Assembly (NCBI GenBank): GCA_030754315.1
Contig: JASMAO010000056.1
Span: 1 to 7,674, forward strand
DNA: 7,674 nt
Direction: 5' to 3'
Origin: SAR202 cluster bacterium
Lineage (GTDB): Bacteria > Chloroflexota > Dehalococcoidia > Lucifugimonadales > JASMAO01
Shown piece after piece: positions 1 through 5,671 of the stretch. Made by a program: the position numbers and the translations under genes. The notes under the pieces were generated by a model. That model ran no database searches. It saw only the letters and a list, made by a program, of their open reading frames with translations, and had not been told where the DNA came from. How positions within the stretch are numbered: the first letter of the stretch is position 1; each line of letters begins with the position of its first letter.

Positions 1-1
1 C

Positions 2-88
2 GGTCTCGCCCGGTTCCTAGCATCCGACGAAGCACGTTCCATTACTGGTGCCTCATACTCCATAGACCTCGGATGGACTGCTCGATAA
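2..88 (+). CDS. Short-chain dehydrogenase/reductase (SDR), C-terminal fragment
   Basis: This is the last 28 codons of a gene whose start lies before the window; it ends in TAA at 86-88. The translation begins GLARFLASDEARSITG and ends in SIDLGWTAR. This is the usual end of a classical SDR: the 'A.FLASDEA..ITG' block after the last helix, followed by the final strand that normally reads '.DGGW.A'. Members are NAD(P)-dependent cytosolic oxidoreductases acting on alcohols, sugars or oxo-acyl substrates. The cofactor-binding and catalytic Tyr-Lys parts are not in the window, so the substrate cannot be told. Next to a sugar-acid dehydratase and a DapA-family lyase it could be a sugar or hydroxy-acid dehydrogenase, which is inference. 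The SDR family call is strong for so short a piece because both the motif and the C-terminal position fit. Confidence 0.85.
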   Translation, partial: GLARFLASDEARSITGASYSIDLGWTAR

Positions 89-156
89 TTAATGAGTTGT
101 CAGCCCTGCTTCAAGCCATGGGTAATTGGATCACATAATTCCAGTCGCCGGACGCG

Positions 157-162
157 TATAAT
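157..162 (+). promoter_or_regulatory. Candidate -10 box (TATAAT) upstream of the amidohydrolase
   Basis: A perfect TATAAT hexamer lies 45 bases before the ATG at 208. A start of transcription near 169 would leave a leader of about 40 bases containing the ribosome binding site GGGAG at 197-201. No good -35 box sits 16-18 bases upstream; the nearest TTG-containing hexamer (TTGGAT, 126-131) is 25 bases away. It also lacks an extended TGn. Either the promoter needs an activator or the match is chance in an AT-rich gap. Confidence 0.35.
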
Positions 163-207
163 TTCATCTGTAGCAATCCGTATAGTGAGTAAATATGGGA
201 GAAATAC

Positions 208-1794
208 ATGTTAGACGTACTGATTACCGGAGGGATGGTAGTAGACGGAAGAGAGACACCTAGTTACATAGCCGATGTTGGAATTGCCGGTCATCGTATT
301 GAAGCAATTGGCAATCTATCCCAACATAAAGCACGTCGAGTCATTGATGCTTCAGGACTGACGGTGGCGCCTGGATTCATTGATACCCATGTCCATTCAG
401 AGGGAGATCTTTTGATCAATCCGCAGCACGCATGCGGCCTAAGGCAGGGTATAACTACAGAACTACTGGGAATCGACGGTATGTCTTACGCGCCTCTGTC
501 CAACGAAAATTACCGTATTTACCGTAGGTGGTTGAAAGGACTTCTTGGAGAACCGCCAGAGGACTTAGACATGAGTAGCGTGAAAGCTTTCCGCGCCAAT
601 TATCATGAGAAAGTCTCCATCAACACCGCCTACTTGGTTCCCAACGGCACTATGCGTCTAGAAGTGGCAGGCTTCCATGATGTGCCGCTGGAAGGCGATA
701 CCATGAAAGCCGCCAAAGATCTAGTTAGAGAAAGCATGCACCAGGGTGCAATTGGATTTTCCACAGGCTCCAGCTATTACCCTGGTCCATGGACAAGCAC
801 CGACGAATTGGTCGAGTTGTGTGAGGTTGTAAGAGACTCAAACGGCGTTTATATGGCTGAACCACGACGTGCCAATCCAGAACGCGCATTCAAAGGTGGA
901 GGAGTCCCCGAGGTGCTAGAGATCGCTAGACGATCTGGAGTCAAAATACACCTGGCTCACTTCCGTACAGACCCCAAAACCGCAGGGAAAGTGAGAGAGC
1001 ACATGGCTCTTATAGATGAAGCTAAAAGTAACGGAGTCGACGTCACTCTTGACATATACCCTTACGCCAGCGGCAGCACCATCCCTATTAGCTTTCTGCC
1101 AAGTGAAGCACAGGAAGGTGGACCCGAAGCTATTGTCAAGAGACTCAAAGACCCGAAGGAGCGCAAAAAGATTGTCGACTACCTGGAAAATGAATACTAC
1201 TATCTGCGATCTCTGGAAGAAGTCGTTTTTTCATATGTCCCTAAGAACACTCACTTGGAGGGAATTAGTCTCCCTGAATACGCAGCATCCAAAAACGCCT
1301 CGCTAGGGGAAGCCCTGTGTGATCTTCTAATTGAAGAGGACCTAGGCATAGGCTATACGATGCCTCCGCCAACCAGTTATGGCCTGTGGCAGCAAGTTAG
1401 CCGTGATTCGATGAAGCTACTCGCAAGAGACGATTATATGGTGTGCAGTGACATTACACCGGCCGGTAATATGCCACATCCTCGGTCCTACGGTGCATTT
1501 CCGAGGTTCCTGGGGCGGCTTAGGAGAAAATTTGGAGGCATCACACTGGAAGAAATGGTACACCGCATGACGGGCAGGCCAGCGGAACGATTCAACCTAA
1601 CTGATCGCGGCCGCATAGAAAAGGGATATTTCGCTGACATAACCATTTTTGATGCCGACCGCGTGATCGACACATCCACCTACGATGACCCGATCCAGTA
1701 CCCCGTCGGGATTCCATTCGTGTTGGTAAACGGTAAAGTCGCTGTCGACCATGAACGTTGCACGGGTGTGATGGCTGGTCAGGCAATTCCATGA
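208..1794 (+). CDS. N-acyl-D-amino-acid deacylase-like amidohydrolase
   Basis: This is a 528-residue amidohydrolase-superfamily protein (D-aminoacylase/dihydroorotase-like fold), probably cytosolic, expected to hydrolyse an N-acyl or related amide bond. Residues 1-55 form the N-terminal beta-sandwich strand set (ITGGMVVDG, DASGLTVAPGFID). The metal motif HVH is at 61-63. Further family blocks are QGITTE (80-85), GAIGFSTG (180-187), HLAHF with His251, SD at 414-415 and HPRSYGAFPR (424-433). The C-terminal strands with DRGRIEKGYFADITIFD (466-482) and VNGK complete the sandwich. Length is normal for the family (about 480-550). The ATG follows GGGAG with a 6-base spacer. The Cys that bridges metals in D-aminoacylase aligns with Asp90, and the 'Y.tH.R' His aligns with Glu218 in YMAEPRR, so the metal site is probably altered. 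The true substrate is unknown; D-amino-acid deacylation is only the family default. Confidence 0.88.
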   Translation: MLDVLITGGMVVDGRETPSYIADVGIAGHRIEAIGNLSQHKARRVIDASGLTVAPGFIDTHVHSEGDLLINPQHACGLRQGITTELLGIDGMSYAPLSNENYRIYRRWLKGLLGEPPEDLDMSSVKAFRANYHEKVSINTAYLVPNGTMRLEVAGFHDVPLEGDTMKAAKDLVRESMHQGAIGFSTGSSYYPGPWTSTDELVELCEVVRDSNGVYMAEPRRANPERAFKGGGVPEVLEIARRSGVKIHLAHFRTDPKTAGKVREHMALIDEAKSNGVDVTLDIYPYASGSTIPISFLPSEAQEGGPEAIVKRLKDPKERKKIVDYLENEYYYLRSLEEVVFSYVPKNTHLEGISLPEYAASKNASLGEALCDLLIEEDLGIGYTMPPPTSYGLWQQVSRDSMKLLARDDYMVCSDITPAGNMPHPRSYGAFPRFLGRLRRKFGGITLEEMVHRMTGRPAERFNLTDRGRIEKGYFADITIFDADRVIDTSTYDDPIQYPVGIPFVLVNGKVAVDHERCTGVMAGQAIP

Positions 1795-1890
1795 CTAACT
1801 GAAGACGGACTTCGGACGGGAAAAGGATCCTGCGAGATCACGGCCACTTTGGGTACGACCGGTGCTTCAAGTTCGCGAACAGGAGTTACT

Positions 1891-1992
1891 ATGGCAACCA
1901 ATTCACCCGATCATAATCCTACTCAGATTGATATCATAATGCCACGTATTGGTCTCAGCTCAGAGCTTCAATCGCTGGCAACGGAGGCGTGA
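1891..1992 (+). CDS. Possible small protein of 33 residues, coupled to the downstream lyase gene
   Basis: This is a short ORF starting at an ATG with a well-placed AGGAG (1881-1885, 5-base spacer) and ending at TGA 1990-1992. The stop shares bases with a GTG (1989-1991) that is in frame with the lyase gene, and its last codons contain the GGAGG serving that gene. This arrangement suggests translational coupling or a leader peptide. The protein starts MATNSPDHNP and then reads QIDIIMPRIGLSSELQSL. No signal peptide or membrane segment is visible. The 'I.IIMPRIGLS' stretch resembles the first strand of biotinyl/lipoyl-attachment domains ('..MP.LG.'), but the rest of such a domain, including the modified Lys, is absent. 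It could be a relic, a leader peptide or a chance ORF. I do not recognise a function. Confidence 0.4.
   Translation: MATNSPDHNPTQIDIIMPRIGLSSELQSLATEA
1983..1987 (+). promoter_or_regulatory. Ribosome binding site GGAGG that decides the lyase start
   Basis: GGAGG lies 7 bases before the ATG at 1995 but only 1 base before the in-frame GTG at 1989. Normal Shine-Dalgarno spacing (5-9 bases) therefore favours 1995 as the start. The site sits inside the last codons of the 33-residue ORF, so translation of that ORF would pass over it. Confidence 0.6.
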
Positions 1993-1994
1993 AT

Positions 1995-2972
1995 ATGGAT
2001 CCTGGAAATTCGTCCGCGGCCAACTCGAAAAGAGATCAAACTCCGAATAGACGGTACCACCGCTGCGTTCTAGTAAGTTGTGAAATTCCATGGGATGACA
2101 ACCAGAGATTCCTTGAAAGTGTTTTCAGAGATGAGATAAGGGCTACCTTAAAGAATTTCAACAACCTGTATGTCTTCGGCACATCCGGGGAAGGCTACGG
2201 TGTTACTGATAGCCAGCTTCGGGAAATACTACAGGTTTTTTGGGAGGAGACTGAGCAAGACAGCGTCCATCCCATGGTAGGAATCATAACGATGTCGACG
2301 GCACAAGCCATCGAACGAATCGCTATATCTCACGATTTCGGCTTTCGCACTTTCATGATTACATTGCCATCTTGGAGGCAAGTCATCGACCGAGAGTACA
2401 TGACATTCTTTAGGGACATTTGCGAAACGTTCCCTGATTCAAAATTCCTACACTATAACCTCGCATTAGCAGGAAGAGTACTTAACGCCTCAGACTACCG
2501 GCGAATTGAAGACTCCTTCCCAAATATAGTCGGAACGAAGACTGGAAGTGCCAACTCAAAAACCGTCAAAGAATTGGTTACACAAACATCGCTTCAGCAC
2601 TTCGTAGGTGACCAGGCATTTGTCACCGGATCTCGGTACGGGGAATGCTCCATCCTATCGGCGTGTGGCATACTATTTCCCACGCAGGTCAACGAACTTT
2701 TCAGGTTGGGTGTCTCGGGCCAATTCGACAAGGCAGAGAAACTAGCACTAGAAATCAATCGCGCGGCTGTGACATTCTTTAAACCCGCCAGCGAAAGCAC
2801 CCCACTTGGCTTTGACGCGCGGGTACACGGGGCATGGGACAAGATGTTCAAACGAGCCGCAGGGTTAGATATGCCGTTTCAAATGCTATCTCCATACGAA
2901 CACTGGGACGAAGAAATATACAAGGCCTGCTTTAAATCGCTCAAGGCAGAATTCAGTGACTGGCTGCGCTAA
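1995..2972 (+). CDS. Dihydrodipicolinate synthase/N-acetylneuraminate lyase (DapA/NAL) family aldolase
   Basis: This is a 325-residue class I (Schiff-base) aldolase-family protein with a TIM barrel, cytosolic. Family signatures appear in order: FGTSGEGYGVT near residues 61-71 (the 'GTTGE..tLt' pyruvate-carboxylate loop), LHYN with the probable catalytic Tyr154, and IVGTKTGS with the probable Schiff-base Lys182. Then come FVGDQ and a C-terminal helical region. Members condense pyruvate with, or cleave it from, aldehydes such as aspartate semialdehyde, N-acetylmannosamine or 2-keto-3-deoxy sugar acids. Housekeeping DapA is unlikely because the context is catabolic and the motif 'YNVP.RTG' is changed to YNLALAGR. 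With a sugar-acid dehydratase nearby, a 2-keto-3-deoxyaldonate aldolase is the best guess (inference). The protein is about 25-30 residues longer than the usual 290-300, partly from a polar N-terminal tail before RRYHRC. An alternative GTG start at 1989 adds two residues. Confidence 0.85.
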   Translation: MDPGNSSAANSKRDQTPNRRYHRCVLVSCEIPWDDNQRFLESVFRDEIRATLKNFNNLYVFGTSGEGYGVTDSQLREILQVFWEETEQDSVHPMVGIITMSTAQAIERIAISHDFGFRTFMITLPSWRQVIDREYMTFFRDICETFPDSKFLHYNLALAGRVLNASDYRRIEDSFPNIVGTKTGSANSKTVKELVTQTSLQHFVGDQAFVTGSRYGECSILSACGILFPTQVNELFRLGVSGQFDKAEKLALEINRAAVTFFKPASESTPLGFDARVHGAWDKMFKRAAGLDMPFQMLSPYEHWDEEIYKACFKSLKAEFSDWLR

Positions 2973-3002
2973 AAAGCACCCGGTTAAGCGAGAGGTAATG
3001 AC

Positions 3003-3302
3003 ATGTCGGCTGCACAACAGAGTCCTGTACGGAAAGACGAACATCTCAATACAAAGATGAACGGGTATCTCCCTCCATATTCGGTAATTTTGCACAATGA
3101 TGTGGTCCATTCAATGGACTACGTTGTAACCTCCCTGCGGAAAAGCATTCCCACTATCAATCCAGATGAGGCAAACTCAATCATGTTAAAGGCTCACAAC
3201 GAAGGCAGCGCAGTCGTTATCACCTGCCCTCTGGAACATGCAGAACTATATAACGAACGTATACGCACATTCGGACTTTCCTCCACTGTAGAAAAGGCAT
3301 GA
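3003..3302 (+). CDS. ClpS-like adaptor protein (divergent)
   Basis: This is a 99-residue protein with an unstructured N-terminal tail (residues 1-24) and a ClpS fold: YSVILHNDVVHSMDYVV (26-42), DEANSIMLKAHNEGSAVV (55-72) and EHAELYNERIRTFGLSSTVEKA at the end. ClpS delivers proteins bearing bulky hydrophobic N-terminal residues to ClpA/ClpC-ClpP. Asn32 and His65 match two of the three residues that hold the substrate's alpha-amino group (Asn34 and His66 in E. coli). The third, Asp36, aligns with Val34: the motif reads N-D-V instead of N-D-D. A length near 100 residues is normal. The ATG follows AGAGG (2991-2995), 30 bases after the lyase stop, so it is probably in the same transcript. ClpS is normally found near clp genes; placement among catabolic enzymes is unusual. 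It may be a paralogue with a changed ligand. Confidence 0.9.
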   Translation: MSAAQQSPVRKDEHLNTKMNGYLPPYSVILHNDVVHSMDYVVTSLRKSIPTINPDEANSIMLKAHNEGSAVVITCPLEHAELYNERIRTFGLSSTVEKA

Positions 3303-3454
3303 TAAAGCATTATTTTGAACCACTACTGAATCTTACCGGATGGTGTCGGATTAAAAATACGCACTACAAAAAGACGTCAGTCGGGCTTACACAAGGAGTG
3401 CCTCCACTCCTCCGCAACCTCACACAATATCTGGAACATAGGAATGCATATTAA
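3299..3454 (+). CDS. Doubtful 51-residue ORF overlapping the ClpS-like stop (ATGA)
   Basis: An ATG at 3299 overlaps the TGA of the ClpS-like gene in an ATGA arrangement and opens a frame of 51 codons ending in TAA at 3452-3454. The product starts MIKHYFEPLLNLTGW and ends LEHRNAY. The only purine-rich stretch (AAAAGG) is one base from the ATG, too close for a normal ribosome binding site, though coupling could compensate. A frame of this length is expected by chance fairly often. No family is recognised. Confidence 0.15.
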   Translation: MIKHYFEPLLNLTGWCRIKNTHYKKTSVGLTQGVPPLLRNLTQYLEHRNAY

Positions 3455-3510
3455 ATAGTTGCACCGTGGTAGATTAAGCGTGCCATCTTATACTTACTGG
3501 AGATGATCTA
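3303..3510 (+). other. 208-base gap between the ClpS-like gene and the aldo/keto reductase
   Basis: No RNA gene or convincing promoter is seen. The gap holds the doubtful ORF above and a small inverted repeat, AGGAGTG/CACTCCT (3394-3400 and 3405-3411, 4-base loop), which has no T-run after it. It is the longest gap between genes in the window and a likely place for a transcript boundary. Confidence 0.5.
3394..3411 (+). repeat. Short inverted repeat, 7-bp stem with 4-base loop
   Basis: AGGAGTG pairs perfectly with CACTCCT across a CCTC loop. The stem would form a modest RNA hairpin. It is followed by CCGCAACC and not by a T-run, so it is not a typical intrinsic terminator. Its role, if any, is unknown. 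Confidence 0.45.
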
Positions 3511-3513
3511 TTG
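3499..3513 (+). promoter_or_regulatory. Ribosome binding site GGAG and TTG start of the aldo/keto reductase
   Basis: GGAG at 3499-3502 is 8 bases before TTG 3511-3513. The protein must start here, because the first codons already encode LYRTLGRTGL, the standard beginning of this family, and no in-frame ATG lies between. The TTG start may lower translation. Confidence 0.7.
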
Positions 3514-4455
3514 CTGTATAGAACACTGGGGCGAACAGGCCTTAATGTATCTCTCCTGAGCCTTGGTAGCGGCGGGGCCAAATTACTGGGTCAAACCGAT
3601 GGTTTGACCCAGGATCAACAGACGGCTATCGTCCGTGCTGCATTGGACCTGGGCATCAATCTGATCGACACGTCACATAATTATGGCGACTCAGAAACCA
3701 TACTAGGCAAGGCATTGAAGGGCATCAATAGAAACGCTTATATGCTAGGAACCAAATGGCATGCTGAGGTAGACGGTAAGGTCGCGGATGACCCGCAGGC
3801 CCTTGTTAGGTCAGTTGAGCAAAGCCTAACCAAACTCTGCACAGACCATATTGACATTATGTTCTTTCATGGGCCAATGGCCAACCAAGTTCAGAAAATA
3901 GTCGAGAGATTTTACCCGATGATGGAGAGATTACGTGACGAGGGCAAAATACGATTCATAGGATTAAGCACCCGCTACCAAGCCGATCCACGCCACGCCG
4001 CGGCGGAGGTGGCCCTGAAAACCAACCCTCAACTCTGGGACGTCATCATGCTCAAATTCGGCATCCTCAACCAGCATGCGGCTAAGGAAATATTGCCGCT
4101 GGCGATCAAACACCACATCGGGATCATGAACATGGCGGCCGTGCGTGTCAAACTACCGGATCCTCAGTTACTGGAGGAGCTAATTGCTGACTGGAAAAAG
4201 GCTGGATATATTCCCCACGACAGTTTACCTACACACAACCCACTGGGATGGCTTGTACACGACGACGTTACCTCGGTAATCAGCGCCGCTTATAAATTCG
4301 CAGCTGGGCACCCGGCCATTGCCACAATCATTACAGGAACCTCCAACATAACTCATCTACGAGAAAACGCAGCCAACCTCCAAACTCCTACCCTTCCTCA
4401 GGCGGATTCTGATCGCATCAAGAAGCTCTTTGGTGAAATCGTAGAATACGCATAA
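3511..4455 (+). CDS. Aldo/keto reductase
   Basis: This is a 314-residue NAD(P)H-dependent oxidoreductase with an (alpha/beta)8 barrel, cytosolic, full length for the family. It begins with the typical YRTLGRTGLNVS. The catalytic tetrad is complete: Asp53 and Tyr58 in IDTSHNYGDSE, Lys82 in GTKWH, and His120 in FFHGP. Further family blocks are GKIRFIGLST, used in the barrel core, and ITGTSNITHLREN near the C-terminus, which in this family helps hold the cofactor phosphate/adenosine. Members reduce aldehydes and ketones, and some oxidise aldoses. With the dehydratase 30 bases downstream, a role as sugar (aldose) dehydrogenase or as reductase of an aldehyde product is plausible but inferred. It starts at TTG. 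Codons 26-34 contain a perfect 12-bp inverted repeat (3586-3612) in a loop region that is variable in the family. Confidence 0.93.
   Translation: MLYRTLGRTGLNVSLLSLGSGGAKLLGQTDGLTQDQQTAIVRAALDLGINLIDTSHNYGDSETILGKALKGINRNAYMLGTKWHAEVDGKVADDPQALVRSVEQSLTKLCTDHIDIMFFHGPMANQVQKIVERFYPMMERLRDEGKIRFIGLSTRYQADPRHAAAEVALKTNPQLWDVIMLKFGILNQHAAKEILPLAIKHHIGIMNMAAVRVKLPDPQLLEELIADWKKAGYIPHDSLPTHNPLGWLVHDDVTSVISAAYKFAAGHPAIATIITGTSNITHLRENAANLQTPTLPQADSDRIKKLFGEIVEYA
3586..3612 (+). repeat. Perfect 12-bp inverted repeat with 3-base loop inside the aldo/keto reductase gene
   Basis: CTGGGTCAAACC (3586-3597) and GGTTTGACCCAG (3601-3612) are exact reverse complements separated by GAT. The repeat begins 75 bases after the start codon and encodes LGQTDGLTQ, a surface-loop stretch between the first strand and first helix. 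The mRNA would form a 12-bp stem; the DNA is a nearly continuous palindrome that a dimeric regulator could bind. No T-run follows. Confidence 0.9.
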
Positions 4456-4485
4456 AGTAAAAATACAACTGCGCGTAGGGGAACA

Positions 4486-5562
4486 ATGAAAATTACCAAC
4501 GTGAAGGCTATATACCCTCGATGGCAAAACCTTCCACCACGACCAGGAGAAACAGCCAAGACCGGTGTATGGCAGTCTCATTTCTGGCAGATCGTAGTAC
4601 GCGTGGATTCTGATACCGGTGCCACTGGATTTGGTTATGGTGGCGGTGGAATTCCAGGTACAATCATCGTCAACGAACACCTACGGGAACTACTCATAGG
4701 ACGGCATGTAGAATCCATTGACGACATCCGCGAAATTTGGGACATGCTGTACTTCAAGTCGATACCTTACGGACGAAAGGGCATCCCTGTCATGGCACTC
4801 AGTGGAATAGACCTGGCCCTGTGGGACCTCCTCGGCAAGCAGAACAATAAGCCAGTCTATGATCTCCTTGGCGGAATACAAAAACCCAATGTTAGAGCAT
4901 ACGCTTCGACACGAGATTTTGAGCGAGACTGTGAGGCAGGATTCACTGCAATGAAGTTTAGCCACAGATGGACAGGCCAAGAATCTGACTATGACGCAAC
5001 AATTGAATTGGCAAATAGGGCCAGAGACATATTCGGTGCAAACGCCCTAATAATGACAGACTGCTACATGTCCTGGGATTCGGAAGTAACCCTGGAGATG
5101 GCAAGACTGCTGTCAGAGTACAACCTCTACTGGTTCGAGGACGTCCTGACCCCCGACAACCTAGACCAAATGGCGAGTCTCAAACCTAATATCAAACCTG
5201 TGCTGCTTGCAGGCGGCGAACACGAGTTCACTCATCATGGGTTTGGCGCCCTAGCCAAAGCAGGCTCATTGGATGTCTGGCAGCCGGATATCACCTGGTG
5301 CGGGGGAATTACAGCCGGCCTAAGAATATTAGAAATCGCTCACCGTTTCGGCGTATCGGTCGTGCCACACCGAGGTGGGGAAATTTGGGCACTCCACTTG
5401 ATCGTCGCTTCTGAATGTGAAAACCTCGCTGAAACCCATCCTGACCGTTGGCAAACACCCATCGACAATCTCTGGACAGATGAGCCATATCCAGTGGGAG
5501 GGTACATAGCACCATCGGATCGCCCAGGATTCGGAGTCACTCTTAACGAATCTATGCTTTAG
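4486..5562 (+). CDS. Enolase-superfamily sugar-acid dehydratase (L-rhamnonate dehydratase-like)
   Basis: This is a 358-residue member of the mandelate racemase/muconate lactonizing branch of the enolase superfamily, expected to remove water from an acid sugar to give a 2-keto-3-deoxy acid, using Mg2+. The N-terminal capping domain covers about 1-125 (MALSGIDLALWDLLGK is the family signature), then the barrel. Metal ligands are Asp192 (MTDCYMSWD), Glu218 (WFEDV) and Glu245 (GGEHEF). The Asp268-His295 pair (QPDITWCGG and VVPHRGG) matches the Asp-His dyad of rhamnonate dehydratase. The order GEH / QPD.WCGG / VPH / PGFG.LN closely follows E. coli RhmD, though this protein is about 45 residues shorter and has GEHEF where RhmD has GEHHG. 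The substrate may be another aldonate. AGGGG at 4477-4481 precedes the ATG, and the gap to the aldo/keto reductase is 30 bases, so one transcript is likely. Confidence 0.9.
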   Translation: MKITNVKAIYPRWQNLPPRPGETAKTGVWQSHFWQIVVRVDSDTGATGFGYGGGGIPGTIIVNEHLRELLIGRHVESIDDIREIWDMLYFKSIPYGRKGIPVMALSGIDLALWDLLGKQNNKPVYDLLGGIQKPNVRAYASTRDFERDCEAGFTAMKFSHRWTGQESDYDATIELANRARDIFGANALIMTDCYMSWDSEVTLEMARLLSEYNLYWFEDVLTPDNLDQMASLKPNIKPVLLAGGEHEFTHHGFGALAKAGSLDVWQPDITWCGGITAGLRILEIAHRFGVSVVPHRGGEIWALHLIVASECENLAETHPDRWQTPIDNLWTDEPYPVGGYIAPSDRPGFGVTLNESML

Positions 5563-5568
5563 ACACTG

Positions 5569-5589
5569 ATGGATCCGTAACAAATCCAT
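5569..5589 (+). repeat. Weak inverted repeat after the dehydratase stop
   Basis: ATGGAT (5569-5574) and ATCCAT (5584-5589) are reverse complements with a 9-base loop. No T-run follows, and the second arm overlaps the first base of a candidate -35 box. It is too weak to call a terminator. Confidence 0.3.
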
Positions 5590-5617
5590 TGACTCTCAGC
5601 GGGTATGTTCATAAAAT
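5589..5617 (+). promoter_or_regulatory. Candidate sigma70-type promoter for the kinase-like/methyltransferase pair
   Basis: TTGACT (5589-5594) and TAAAAT (5612-5617) each match consensus at five of six positions and are separated by exactly 17 bases. Transcription would start near 5624, leaving a leader of about 45 bases with AAGGAG at 5656-5661 before the TTG start at 5669. It sits in the 106-base gap after the dehydratase. This is the best promoter match in the window. Confidence 0.6.
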
Positions 5618-5655
5618 TCACACTCAAATAATTACTCGGCTAATCGAAGAAAGAT

Positions 5656-5671
5656 AAGGAGACTACCTTTG
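5656..5671 (+). promoter_or_regulatory. Ribosome binding site AAGGAG and TTG start of the kinase-like gene
   Basis: AAGGAG at 5656-5661 is 7 bases before TTG 5669-5671. Starting at the next in-frame ATG (5681) would remove most of the first beta-strand leading into the P-loop-like turn, so TTG is preferred. Confidence 0.7.

Noticed and set aside
1792..1992. Stop-codon readthrough: the frame after the amidohydrolase TGA (followed by CTA) stays open to 1992.
   Set aside because: The protein ends at the normal family C-terminus, a 65-codon open stretch can occur by chance, and the TGA-CTA readthrough context is known from eukaryotes and viruses, not bacteria.
2886..3110. 74-residue minus-strand frame across the lyase/ClpS-like junction.
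   Set aside because: It is antisense to conserved coding sequence on both sides, with no domain and no convincing start signal.
3394..3411. Hairpin as an intrinsic terminator after the ClpS-like gene.
   Set aside because: There is no T-run after the stem; only a 7-bp inverted repeat is supported.
3459..3494. TTGCAC and TATACT as a promoter for the aldo/keto reductase.
   Set aside because: The spacer is 24 bases, and a start near 3501 would remove or bury the GGAG at 3499-3502, leaving no usable leader.
4357..4680. 107-residue minus-strand frame spanning the aldo/keto reductase end and dehydratase start.
   Set aside because: It overlaps two well-supported genes and shows no recognisable domain.
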